The notes beneath the pieces are model-generated. The model saw nothing but the letters and a program-made list of their open reading frames with translations. It was not told the origin of the DNA and made no database searches. From Nocardiopsaceae bacterium (GTDB lineage Bacteria > Actinomycetota > Actinomycetes > Streptosporangiales > Streptosporangiaceae): DNA of 36,364 nt. The DNA lies in assembly GCA_017354375.1 (NCBI GenBank), contig JAFMRC010000011.1:1-36364 (forward strand), read 5' to 3'. Shown in pieces: positions 14,293 through 22,277 of this stretch. Positions within the stretch are counted from its first letter, which is position 1, and every line of letters begins with the position of its first letter. The translations under genes and the position numbers were made by a program.

Positions 14293-15318
14293 ATGCGAGC
14301 TGGGCTATTGAAGACGGCGCGGGAGATTCAGGTCGTCGACGTCGACGAGCCGGACCCGTCCAGCGGTGAACTACTCATCGAGATCAGGGCGGCCGGCGTC
14401 TGCGGATCGGATATTCACGCGTTTCGCGGGCACCACCCTTTCCGGAAGCCTCCCGTCGTGCTCGGGCATGAAGCCGCGGGGCGGATCCTGCCTGGCGGCG
14501 GTGCCGACGGCAGGTACCCGGCGGGTGCGCGGGTGGCGATCATGCCGCTCGTCTCGTGCTGGCGGTGTCCCAGGTGCCGGACCGGGATGCCCCACATGTG
14601 CGCCGAAAGGCGGGTTCCCGGCGCCGGAGGCTGGCCTGGCCTGCTCAGCGAGCGCGTCGCCGCGCCCGGGGACGTGCTGTACGAGCTGGCGGATTCCGTC
14701 AGCTACGCGGAAGGCGCGATGATCGAGCCGCTCGCCGTGGCCTGGCGAGCGGTACGCGGAGCCGGCATCGCGCCCGGGCATTCGGTCGCCGTCCTGGGAG
14801 CGGGCACCATCGGCGCTCTCGTGGCACGCCTCTGCCTGCTGCATCAGGTGGGTGCGCTCATGGTGAGCGACGTCAGGACCTACAACCTGGAGTTCACCCG
14901 GACGCTCGGCCCTTGTCACGCGGTGAACGCGGCGGAGGAAGACGTCGTCGCCGCCGGGCATGCGCTCACCGGGCCTGACGGGTTTGACGCGGTGATCGTG
15001 GCCTCCGGGCACCCGGGTTCCCTCGACGAGGCAATCGGCCTGTGCCGCCCGCTCGGCACCGTCATCGTGCTCCCCTTGTTCGCTAGCGCGGTCCGGACGG
15101 ACATAAATCCGCTCGTCCTGAAAGAGGTGCGGGTACAGGGTGTTACCGTGTATACGCCCGCAGATTTCTCCGCTGCCGCCAACCTGGTGAACAGCGGACG
15201 TATCGACGTGCGTCGCTTTATTACGAAACGCGCGTTGATTGAGGACACCCCGGCAGTTTTCACGGCGCTCGACAAGGGACTGGACCGCATCAAGGTTCAG
15301 ATCGAGATGACGTCATAG
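14293..15318 (+). CDS. Zinc-dependent sugar/polyol dehydrogenase
   Basis: A 341-residue medium-chain dehydrogenase. Catalytic zinc residues: C37 (GVCGSD), H59-E60 (LGHEAAG) and E145 (MIEPLAVAWRA). Structural zinc cysteines: C89, C92, C95 and C103. The nucleotide loop is LGAGTIGAL (168-176). The IEPLAVAW pattern places it with sorbitol, idonate and galactitol-type dehydrogenases. I chose the ATG at 14293 (GGGACG upstream); the ATG at 14278 lies against the operator and lacks a ribosome site. It is the first gene of Unit B, 32 bases before the DeoR gene, and diverges from Unit A under apparently shared control. It probably oxidises or reduces a hydroxyl of the substrate or an intermediate of the locus. 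Confidence 0.87.
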   Translation: MRAGLLKTAREIQVVDVDEPDPSSGELLIEIRAAGVCGSDIHAFRGHHPFRKPPVVLGHEAAGRILPGGGADGRYPAGARVAIMPLVSCWRCPRCRTGMPHMCAERRVPGAGGWPGLLSERVAAPGDVLYELADSVSYAEGAMIEPLAVAWRAVRGAGIAPGHSVAVLGAGTIGALVARLCLLHQVGALMVSDVRTYNLEFTRTLGPCHAVNAAEEDVVAAGHALTGPDGFDAVIVASGHPGSLDEAIGLCRPLGTVIVLPLFASAVRTDINPLVLKEVRVQGVTVYTPADFSAAANLVNSGRIDVRRFITKRALIEDTPAVFTALDKGLDRIKVQIEMTS

Positions 15319-15350
15319 CGCCGATGCCACCAAAGGAGATGACCAGCGAG

Positions 15351-16103
15351 ATGCCAGGACCTCGCAGGCGGGATCGTCATCAGAAGATCCTGGAACTTGT
15401 CAACGACGACCGCAGGGTAAGCGTGTCCTCGCTGGGAGAGATGTTCGGCGTCTCCGAGATGACGATCCGGCGTGATTTCATGCGGCTGGAAGCGGAGGGC
15501 GCGCTCCGCCGGGTGCACGGCGGAGCGGTTCCCGTCAAGCGACGCCCATTCGAGATCCGCACGGGACGGTTCGAGGCCGAGAAGACGCGAATCGCCAAGA
15601 GAACCGCGGACCTGGTCAAGAACGGTGAGTCCATCGCGATCGACACGGGAACCACCACTCACTACGTGGCACGCGCGCTCCGGGATCGTTCCGACCTGTT
15701 CGTGGTGACGAATTCGATCAATGTGGCGGCTGAGCTGGGTCAGTCGGCGGGCAGGGTCCTGCTCACCGGTGGCATGGTCCTCCCCGAACTGAGCCTCGTC
15801 GGCCCTGTCGCTAGTGACGCGATTCGTCAGCTCCACGTCGACAAACTGGTGCTCGGCGCCGGGGGAATCACTCTTGACCGCGGGGTGACGTACTTCGACC
15901 TCGACGAGGTGGCCGTCCGCCGGGCCCTCCTGGAAATCGCGGACACGGTGATCGTCGTCGCCGACCACTCGAAATTCGGCCGTGACAACACCGTTTCACT
16001 CGCTTCGCTTGAGCGGGTGAACGTGATCGTCACCGACGCGGCTCCCTCCCTGGAATACCGGGACTATTGCGCCGGCCACGACATTGAGCTGATCGTCGCC
16101 TGA
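15351..16103 (+). CDS. DeoR-family transcriptional repressor
   Basis: A 250-residue DeoR/GlpR-type regulator. The N-terminal HTH contains VSVSSLGEMFGVSEMTIRRD followed by LEAEGALRRVHGGAV. The C-terminal sugar-phosphate-isomerase-like sensor shows IAIDTGTTTHYVA, TNSINVAAEL, LTGGMVL and VVVADHSKFGR, the pocket that binds a phosphorylated sugar effector in this family. Start: AAAGGAG at 15332-15338 precedes an ATG at 15339 with no spacing and one at 15351 with 12 bases; I prefer 15351, but 15324 is also open. It probably binds the TGTTC-N4-GAACA sites and is released by a phosphorylated intermediate, perhaps the product of the DUF1537 kinase. It ends 4 bases from the convergent GntR gene. Confidence 0.9.
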   Translation: MPGPRRRDRHQKILELVNDDRRVSVSSLGEMFGVSEMTIRRDFMRLEAEGALRRVHGGAVPVKRRPFEIRTGRFEAEKTRIAKRTADLVKNGESIAIDTGTTTHYVARALRDRSDLFVVTNSINVAAELGQSAGRVLLTGGMVLPELSLVGPVASDAIRQLHVDKLVLGAGGITLDRGVTYFDLDEVAVRRALLEIADTVIVVADHSKFGRDNTVSLASLERVNVIVTDAAPSLEYRDYCAGHDIELIVA

Positions 16104-16107
16104 GGCC

Positions 16108-16773
16108 TTAACTGTCGGGAGCGCCGATGGCGCGCAGGTGCTCAATGGTGGCCGCCCGGCCGGAGGCGATGTGGCGGAGCATCGCCGCGGCCGCGGCCTC
16201 GGGTTCTCGTGCGACGATGGCGCGCATCACGGTCTCATGGTCATCGACCGACTGGCCTCGCCTGTGGATGAACCAGATGGCCTGATAAGGCACCCCTGTC
16301 CAGAGGCGATCGATGAACTCATCAAGGAGCGAGGACCGCGCGACCTCGTAAATCCCGCGATGCCATCGCGCGTTGAGGTCGACGACGAGACCCGGTTCGC
16401 CGTCATCCCTTCGCGCCACCGCGGCGAACTCGTCGTGGAGCGCCTGGATCCCCCTCAGCTCGCCGGCGGAGGCCCGCTCGGTGGCGAGCCTGGTAGCCAG
16501 CGGCTCCAGCGTCTCCCGGAGCAGGTAGATCTCCTCGGCGCGGGTGATCGAGTACCGGGTGACGACGTGCCCGTGGTGGGGCCGGTACTCGACAAGTCCA
16601 TGCGCTTGCAGCATCCGCAGGGCCTCACGAATTGGCGTGAGGCTCATCCGCAGTTCATCGGAGAGGGCCTGCATGGTCAGGCGAGCGCCACCGGGAAGCT
16701 GCCCACGCTCGATCTGGCGCTGGATCGCCCTGAACGCCTCTTCCGACTTCGTCATCCCGGGGGCATGCCTCAT
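16108..16773 (-). CDS. GntR-family regulator with FCD domain
   Basis: A 221-residue FadR-subfamily GntR regulator. The N-terminal winged HTH contains LTMQALSDELRMSLTPIREA and LVEYRPHHGHVVTRYS. The C-terminal FCD helical domain has metal-ligand positions D (VVDLNARWH), H (same motif), H (VDDHETV) and H (MLRHIASG), typical for binding a carboxylic acid through a metal ion. It is the last gene of Unit C, 5 bases after the SDR stop, so it is probably autoregulated. The likely target is the palindrome in the Unit C promoter (23553-23573). An internal ATG at 16755 is a possible alternative start. Confidence 0.88.
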   Translation of the reverse strand: MRHAPGMTKSEEAFRAIQRQIERGQLPGGARLTMQALSDELRMSLTPIREALRMLQAHGLVEYRPHHGHVVTRYSITRAEEIYLLRETLEPLATRLATERASAGELRGIQALHDEFAAVARRDDGEPGLVVDLNARWHRGIYEVARSSLLDEFIDRLWTGVPYQAIWFIHRRGQSVDDHETVMRAIVAREPEAAAAAMLRHIASGRAATIEHLRAIGAPDS

Positions 16774-16778
16774 GACCG

Positions 16779-17561
16779 TTAGCCTGACAGGTGAAGACCG
16801 CCGTTGGCATGGAGAACGTGGCCAGTAACGAAGCTGGCGCTGTCGCCGACAAGGTAGGCCACCGAAGCGGCGATCTCCTCCGGGGTCGCGATGCGCCCGA
16901 CCAGGGTCGCGTCGGCCAGGCCTGCCAGGATGGCGGCCGTATCCCTGTTGTTGGTCATGGGAGTATCGACCGGGCCGGGGGCGATGGCGTTGACGCGTAT
17001 GCCCGAGGAGGCCAGTTCACGGGCCAGGCCGCGGGCCAGGCCCTCGACGGCTGCCTTGGAAGCGGCGTAAACGCTGCCGCCGAGCAGGCCGCCGCCGACG
17101 CTGGCGGCGACGCTGCTGAACAGGACGATCGAGCGAGGGCCCGGGGCCTCGGTCAGCAGCGGAAGCAGGGCCTGGACGACTTGCAGGGTGCCGATGACGT
17201 TGACGTCGAAGACCTTGCGCGCGCGGTCGATGGGGATCGTGACGGCGGGATTGGTATCGACGAGCCCGGCGGTAACGACGAGGCTGGTCAGATACTGGTA
17301 ATGCCGCCTGATCGTCCCGGCCGCGTCCAGCAGGGAATGCCGGTCGGTGACGTCGGTGACCACCGCCACGTGCCCGTCACCGGGCAGCGAGGCCATGGTC
17401 GCGGTCAGCCCGGCCTGGTCGCGGTCACAGGCGATGACGCGAGCGCCGGCGGCCAGCCGCCGGGCGGTGGCGCGGCCGATTCCCGACCCCGCGCCGACCA
17501 CGGCCACCACCGCGACCGGGTGCTCGGGGGCCTCAGGGGCGTCCTCCTCATGCGTTCTCAT
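16779..17561 (-). CDS. Short-chain dehydrogenase/reductase
   Basis: A 260-residue classical SDR. Nucleotide loop GAGSGIG (23-29); the NNAG motif is altered to VTAG (96-99); active site N121, S150, Y165 and K169 (SVYAASK). The C-terminus HVLHANGGLHLSG is usual for the family, where it contributes to the substrate pocket. It should oxidise or reduce a secondary alcohol or ketone with NAD(P)(H). It begins in a 4-base overlap with the CitE-like gene and sits immediately before the GntR gene. It is the fourth dehydrogenase of the locus, so several oxidation steps or several related substrates are likely. Confidence 0.88.
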   Translation of the reverse strand: MRTHEEDAPEAPEHPVAVVAVVGAGSGIGRATARRLAAGARVIACDRDQAGLTATMASLPGDGHVAVVTDVTDRHSLLDAAGTIRRHYQYLTSLVVTAGLVDTNPAVTIPIDRARKVFDVNVIGTLQVVQALLPLLTEAPGPRSIVLFSSVAASVGGGLLGGSVYAASKAAVEGLARGLARELASSGIRVNAIAPGPVDTPMTNNRDTAAILAGLADATLVGRIATPEEIAASVAYLVGDSASFVTGHVLHANGGLHLSG

Positions 17562-18427
17562 GACGGGCCCAGCCCGAAGGCGGCGGCCCGGGCCAGCAGC
17601 GCCTCGCTACGGCGAGCGATCGGGTAATCGACGAGCTTGCCATCCACGGAGATGGCGGCGATTCCCTGCCGCTCGGCATCGCGGAAGGCGGCGACGATGC
17701 GGCCCGCGGTCGCGATCTCGGCCGCTGACGGCGAGAGCACCTCGTTGATGATCGGGACCTGGCCGGGATGGATCGCGAACTTGCCGGTGAAGCCCATTCC
17801 GGCCGCCTCCGCCGCCTGCCGGCGCATGGCGCCGGGGTCGCGGACATCCGCGAACGCCGTGTCGATCGGCTGGACGCCCGCCGCCTTCGCGGCGAGGACC
17901 ACCTGCGTGCGAGCGGTGGTGAGCACCTGCGCGGCGTTCTCCACGTCGATGCCCATGTCCAGCGCGAAGTCGTAGGCGCCAAAGGCCATCCTGCGCGCTC
18001 GCCCGGCCGGTCGAGCGAGTTGCCCGGCGTTGAGCACGCCGCGAGCGGTCTCGACGATCAGCACTATCTCCGTGGCCCGCGGATCATGCTCGTGAGCGGC
18101 GAGCCGCCACTCGGTCTCGGCCACGACCCCGGGATCCTCGCACATGGGCAGCACGATGCCACGTGCCCCGATGCCCGCCGCCGCCGCGACATCGTCGGCG
18201 TGCCACGGCGTGCCGACCGGATTGACGCGCACGTAAAGACCGCCCCGCGCGCCTGAGGCGTGTTCGGCGGCGGCGGGCAGGTTATCCCGCGCAGCGGCCT
18301 TCTGGCTCGTCCCGACGGAGTCTTCGAGATCGGCGATGACGGCATCGGCGCCGGCTCCGGCCGCCTTCTCGAAGCGGTCCGGGCGGTTGGCTGGAACGAA
18401 GAGCAGGGAGCGCGGGTCGAGGATCAT
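17558..18427 (-). CDS. CitE-like HpcH/HpaI-family lyase
   Basis: A 289-residue TIM-barrel protein of the citrate lyase beta/malyl-CoA lyase group. The start RSLLFVPANRPDRFEKA is typical. Other landmarks are ADLEDSV (32-38), YVRVNP (65-70, arginine that holds the oxo-acid), IVETARG (124-130, metal-binding Glu) and GAYDFALDMGI (150-160, metal-binding Asp). Such enzymes cleave or form a carbon-carbon bond in a 3-hydroxyacyl-CoA, such as malyl-CoA or a branched relative. It lies 22 bases downstream of the kinase and is coupled to the SDR by an ATGA overlap. With two CoA-transferases nearby, a CoA-ester cleavage step is a reasonable guess; the substrate is not known. Confidence 0.88.
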   Translation of the reverse strand: MILDPRSLLFVPANRPDRFEKAAGAGADAVIADLEDSVGTSQKAAARDNLPAAAEHASGARGGLYVRVNPVGTPWHADDVAAAAGIGARGIVLPMCEDPGVVAETEWRLAAHEHDPRATEIVLIVETARGVLNAGQLARPAGRARRMAFGAYDFALDMGIDVENAAQVLTTARTQVVLAAKAAGVQPIDTAFADVRDPGAMRRQAAEAAGMGFTGKFAIHPGQVPIINEVLSPSAAEIATAGRIVAAFRDAERQGIAAISVDGKLVDYPIARRSEALLARAAAFGLGPS

Positions 18428-18449
18428 CGGGAACCACGCTGGTTGTCGA

Positions 18450-19910
18450 TCATCGCGATGACCTCAGCTTTCCTTGCCGTGCCACTTCGAGCAGGTCGAG
18501 GCCACCGACCTGCCCGCCCTTGAGGAGAACCTGCATCTTGTCGATGGAGGGATCGGCGGAATGGACCCGGCACTGAGCCGCGGCAACGCCGAGGATCGTC
18601 TCCACTTCCAGGGCGTCGGCGCCGATCTCGCGCATCACGCGTCCCGAGGTGTCGCCCCCGGCCACCACTACCCGCCGGACCTCCGTGCGTTCTAGCACGG
18701 TCCGCACGATGCGTCCGAGCGCGGCCCCGATCGCGGTAAGAAGGCCTTCCCGGGAGAGGGAGCCGCTGGTGATTGTGCGGCGCACCTCATCCGCGTGCCG
18801 ATCGGCCGGCCCCAGCGCGGTGTACACGACCACGCCGGGGCTGCTGGCCAGCCCGTCCAGGACGGCTTCGCACACGCTGGTGAGCGGCGCGGCACCATGC
18901 CCGAGGAGTGAACCGACGTCGAGGCGGATGCCCTTCCAGCCCCGGGCCAGCACCCACCGGATCTGCTCGGCCGTCTGCGGGGAACAACTACCGGAAACGG
19001 CGAGGATCCGCCGCACGGGGGCCGGCGGGCGGAAACAGGAGGTGCCGTCCCCCGCGGCGGACCCGGCGGACCCGGCGGACCCGGCGGACCCGGCGGACCC
19101 GGCGGGCCTGGCTGCCCCGGCCAGGTGCTCGCCGACGCCGTAGCTCAGCCCGCCGGACCCCAGCGCGAAGAGAGGCCGCCGAGGGCTAGCTGAGAGCATT
19201 ACCTCGGTCGCGCGCCGGAGGTGGGAAAGCTCCAGGGCATCGAACACCACCGCCCCCGGATTCCCGGTCACTATCCCGCGATAGCGCTCCAGTGCGCGAT
19301 CCGGCGGGAGCGACAGGCTAACGACGTCCATGAGATCCACCGTCAATCGCGTCTGGCGGCCGATGTGAATCCGCAAATCGGATTCGTTCATGGGCGTGAC
19401 CGGGTGGCTGGCCATCGATGGCTGCCGGTCCAGGCGGTATATGGTCCCGCTGTCGGCCGCGAAGTGGTTCCCGAATACGGTGTACCGGCCGAATTCCGGC
19501 TGCGCGGCCAGCACCGGTACCGGGACCCGGCCGAATACCTCACGCCCGATTTCCAGGATCTTGCCGAAGCTGCCGACGGACGGCGACGAATCGGCCGTCG
19601 AGCAGATCTTGTACTGGACGAGACGCGGCGACACGCCGCGGAAGGCCTCGAGAATCGGGCGGACCTCCGCTTCCATCCGGTCCGCCGCCAGGGACCGGCT
19701 GACCCCGGCGACGCCGACGACGTCGTAGGCCGAGGCGAGCTCGGCGAGCCTTCGCTTGTCCGGGTTCTTCAGGAGCAGGATCCCCCGCAGGCCAAAGCGG
19801 TGGTACTGCGACAGCGCGTCCGTCGATCCGGTGAAGTCGTCGCCGTAAAAGGCGACGGCGGGGCGGCTCGCACGCGCCTCCGGGGCCAATCGGCCGAGCG
19901 CGGCACTCAT
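18450..19910 (-). CDS. DUF1537 four-carbon acid-sugar kinase family protein
   Basis: A 486-residue kinase of the DUF1537 family, which phosphorylates acid sugars (threonate, erythronate, 3-oxo-tetronate, 3-oxo-isoapionate). The N-terminal substrate domain has FYGDDFTGSTDAL (21-33), YKICSTADSSPSVGS and HPVTPMNESD (169-178). The C-terminal nucleotide domain has VSGSCSPQT, VVAGGDTSGRV (416-426) and LKGGQVGG near the end. Between the domains, residues about 270-287 are AGS repeats encoded by a 9-base DNA repeat. The ATG at 19908-19910 overlaps the RuBisCO-like gene stop (ATGA). DUF1537 next to a RuBisCO-like gene is the OiaK-OiaX arrangement of D-apionate catabolism, so its product is probably the RuBisCO-like substrate. 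Confidence 0.9.
   Translation of the reverse strand: MSAALGRLAPEARASRPAVAFYGDDFTGSTDALSQYHRFGLRGILLLKNPDKRRLAELASAYDVVGVAGVSRSLAADRMEAEVRPILEAFRGVSPRLVQYKICSTADSSPSVGSFGKILEIGREVFGRVPVPVLAAQPEFGRYTVFGNHFAADSGTIYRLDRQPSMASHPVTPMNESDLRIHIGRQTRLTVDLMDVVSLSLPPDRALERYRGIVTGNPGAVVFDALELSHLRRATEVMLSASPRRPLFALGSGGLSYGVGEHLAGAARPAGSAGSAGSAGSAGSAAGDGTSCFRPPAPVRRILAVSGSCSPQTAEQIRWVLARGWKGIRLDVGSLLGHGAAPLTSVCEAVLDGLASSPGVVVYTALGPADRHADEVRRTITSGSLSREGLLTAIGAALGRIVRTVLERTEVRRVVVAGGDTSGRVMREIGADALEVETILGVAAAQCRVHSADPSIDKMQVLLKGGQVGGLDLLEVARQGKLRSSR
19056..19100. repeat. Five perfect GGCGGACCC tandem repeats
   Basis: Five identical 9-base units in a row inside the DUF1537 kinase gene, with a degenerate sixth (GGCGGGCCT) after them. 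They encode Ser-Ala-Gly triplets in the linker between the two kinase domains. Being in multiples of three, slippage would lengthen or shorten the linker without breaking the frame. Confidence 0.9.
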
Positions 19911-21172
19911 CGCCGTACCGCTCCGAACGTCGCCAGCGCGCGTCGCAGCGCCTCGCTTCGCTCGGCCTGCTGCTCGGGCGGGATGCCATTCACCGCGGCC
20001 GTCCAGGCCTGCCTCATGCTCTCCACCCCGGCGGCGGAACCGTCCGGGTGGCCGTGGATGCCGCCGCCGGCGAGCACGAGCAGGTCCGTGGTCCGGGTCA
20101 GCCGGTAGGTCAGGGGCGCCAGGCCGGCCCACTGGGCGGAGGAGAGGACCGGCAGGGTCTCATAGCCGCCGAAGAGCGGCTTCCGGACCGCGTTGATCGA
20201 CGCGAGCACCTCGTCGTTGCTTTCATAGAACTTGTTATCGAACCCGTTGGTGTGCAGGTGATCCACGCCGGCCAGCCGGGCCAGCTTCTGGAAGGCGACG
20301 AAGTCGATGCCCAGTTTCGGGTGCCGCATCAGGGCGCCGATCATCGCGCGGTGCCCGTGCACCGGCAGCGCGGAACGTTCCCTCAGGTAGGCCACGCCGG
20401 CCAGGCCGACCACATTGACGCAGACCATGACGCAGTCGCCGCCCGCCGTTCGGACGAGATCGTGGTTTGCCGCCAGGCGGTCGATGTCGTCGGTGATGTT
20501 GAAGGCGTACATCACCTTCTTCCCCGTGCGGTCGGCCGCGCGGTCGATCTCCTCCATGACGACCCTGACGCGCTCGCGGAGCGGCGAGTACGGCGGGTTG
20601 GCGATCAGCTCATCGTCCTTGATGAAGTCGATCCCCGCCTCGGCCAGCTCCCGCACGAGCTGGCGCAGTTCTTCCAGCGGGAGGCCGATACTCGGCTTGA
20701 CGATGGTGCCGATCATCGGGGCATCCGGAACGCCCATGAGCCTCCGCGTCCCCGCGACCCCGAAGCGCGGCCCTGGGTACCGTTCCGCGAAGGCGCCGGG
20801 GAGGTCCAGGTCCAGCAGCCGTACCGCCGCGAGCTCGCGGAGCTCGTAGAGGTTTCCGGCGACGGCCGCGAGCAGGTTCGGCAGCGACGGCCCGAAGTTC
20901 TCAAGCGGGAACGTCACGCGGACGCGGGCCCTGCCCGGGCGGGGCGGGGCGCCAGCCGGGCGATGCGATCCGGGCAGCGGCGGCTCGTCGCTCGGGGGCA
21001 GGGCCTCCACGTCGGTCACGGTGGCGCCGAACCTGCTCGCGAGCTCCGGTGTCTCCCGGGCGACCTTGGTGAAGGTTCCCGTCGATTGCTCGCCGGCGAG
21101 CACTCCGGCCGCCTGCTCGGGGGGAAGGTAGCTTTCGATCAGGTACGTCGCGACGACTCGGTCAGCTGGCAT
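19907..21172 (-). CDS. RuBisCO-like protein (form IV type)
   Basis: A 421-residue RuBisCO large-chain-like protein. Counterparts of the spinach active site: K175 as K159 (IGTIVKPS), carbamylated K201 with D203 and E204 as K185, D187 and E188 (FIKDDELIA), H294-R295 as H274-R275 (VHGHRAM), H327 as H307 (HLHTNG) and K334 as K314. K177 is replaced by Ser (KPS) and S379 by Gly (LAGGGIHGHPDG), so CO2 fixation is not expected but enolisation chemistry at a carbamylated lysine is. RuBisCO-like OiaX cleaves 3-oxo-isoapionate 4-phosphate after the OiaK kinase; this gene is directly upstream of such a kinase. The start MPADRVVATYLIES overlaps the dehydrogenase stop by 11 bases. A different phosphorylated beta-keto acid could be the substrate. 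Confidence 0.9.
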   Translation of the reverse strand: MPADRVVATYLIESYLPPEQAAGVLAGEQSTGTFTKVARETPELASRFGATVTDVEALPPSDEPPLPGSHRPAGAPPRPGRARVRVTFPLENFGPSLPNLLAAVAGNLYELRELAAVRLLDLDLPGAFAERYPGPRFGVAGTRRLMGVPDAPMIGTIVKPSIGLPLEELRQLVRELAEAGIDFIKDDELIANPPYSPLRERVRVVMEEIDRAADRTGKKVMYAFNITDDIDRLAANHDLVRTAGGDCVMVCVNVVGLAGVAYLRERSALPVHGHRAMIGALMRHPKLGIDFVAFQKLARLAGVDHLHTNGFDNKFYESNDEVLASINAVRKPLFGGYETLPVLSSAQWAGLAPLTYRLTRTTDLLVLAGGGIHGHPDGSAAGVESMRQAWTAAVNGIPPEQQAERSEALRRALATFGAVRR

Positions 21173-22277
21173 ACAGCACCGGCTTGATCTCCTGGAACGA
21201 CCGCATGCGATCGATGACCTCATTGACCTGGCCCAGCGGGTACCGCCCGCTGATGAGCCGGTCGAAGGGGAGGCGGCCGGCCAGGCGCTCGATGATGGCA
21301 AGCGCCTTGTGGTAGTGGGAGACGTCGCCCGAGAACGAGCCGATCACGGTCAGGTTCTTCTTCGTGATGGCGCCGGGCGCGACCTCGACGGTCCCCGCCC
21401 CGAGTTGCCCCACCACCAGGTACCGGGCCCCGGGGCCGGCCATGGCGACACCCTCGGCGAAGGCGGCGGGATGACCGGAGAACTCCGCGACCAGGTCGGC
21501 CCCCAGGCCTCCGGTCGCCTGCCGGACGATAGCGAGCCGATCCGCGGGATCGGGGACGTCCTCCAAGGACACGACATCGTCGGCGCCGAAGGCCCTGGCC
21601 AGTTCCAGTCGCGCCGCTGGCGCGCCGATGGTGAGCACGCGGCCCGCTCCGGCCTGGCTGAATAGCCCCGTGGCCAGGATTCCGAGCGGCCCCGCGCCCT
21701 GGACGACGATCGTGTGCTCGGGGCCTACCCGGCCGGCCTGCTCGACCGCGTTGACCACGGAACGCAGCGCGCAGCTGGCCATGCTGGCCAGTTCGTCGGG
21801 AACGCTATCGGGCACCCGGACGCGCCCGGAGCCCGGCAGCACGTAGGCATGCTGGGCGAAGCCTCCCATGAGGTACGGCCAGTTTTCCGCGGAGACGTGT
21901 CCGTAGGCCTTGCGGTTGGGGCACATGGCCGGGCGATGGCGAGCGCACATCGCGCACTGACCGCAGAACGCGTGGGTCCAGATCACCCGGTCCCCGAGCC
22001 GCAGCGGCTGGCCTGCCGAGTCCGTATCCGCGCCCTCGCCGATGGCGATGATCCGGCCGGCCATCTCGTGCCCCAGGATCAGGGGAAGGTCCAGCTTCAG
22101 GTCGAGGGATCCCTCCCAGCAGTGAACATCGGTCCCGCACAGCGAGCAGGCCACGATCTCGACGAGCAGGCCACCCGCCTCGATCCTGGCCGGGACCGGC
22201 ATGTCCTCGATGACGATCGGCTCCCCGAACGCGCGGAGGACGGCCGCGCGGGTTCGGGTGGGCAAGGCTGCTGTCAT
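21162..22277 (-). CDS. Zinc-dependent alcohol/polyol dehydrogenase
   Basis: A 371-residue medium-chain dehydrogenase. Catalytic zinc residues: C47 (SLCGTD), H70-E71 (LGHEMAG) and probably C169 (ASCALRSVVNA). Structural zinc cysteines: C105, C108, C111 and C119. Nucleotide loop GAGPLG. Residues 121-147 (NRKAYGHVSAENWPYLMGGF and following) form a lobe seen in zinc dehydrogenases for larger or phosphorylated substrates. It starts in a 4-base overlap with the CoA-transferase stop (GGGGAG ribosome site) and overlaps the RuBisCO-like gene by 11 bases, so the three are made together. It probably generates the keto group that the kinase and RuBisCO-like steps need. Which of the four dehydrogenases here does this is uncertain. 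Confidence 0.88.
   Translation of the reverse strand: MTAALPTRTRAAVLRAFGEPIVIEDMPVPARIEAGGLLVEIVACSLCGTDVHCWEGSLDLKLDLPLILGHEMAGRIIAIGEGADTDSAGQPLRLGDRVIWTHAFCGQCAMCARHRPAMCPNRKAYGHVSAENWPYLMGGFAQHAYVLPGSGRVRVPDSVPDELASMASCALRSVVNAVEQAGRVGPEHTIVVQGAGPLGILATGLFSQAGAGRVLTIGAPAARLELARAFGADDVVSLEDVPDPADRLAIVRQATGGLGADLVAEFSGHPAAFAEGVAMAGPGARYLVVGQLGAGTVEVAPGAITKKNLTVIGSFSGDVSHYHKALAIIERLAGRLPFDRLISGRYPLGQVNEVIDRMRSFQEIKPVLYAS

Noticed and set aside
19907-21172. True CO2-fixing RuBisCO large subunit
   Set aside because: K177 and S379 counterparts are replaced, no small-subunit or phosphoribulokinase gene is nearby, and the neighbours are catabolic.
20048-21187. Long plus-strand open frame of 379 codons opposite the RuBisCO-like gene
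   Set aside because: Composition is the Arg/Gly/Asp/His-rich pattern of GC-rich antisense shadow, while the minus strand encodes a clear RuBisCO-like protein with all its motifs.
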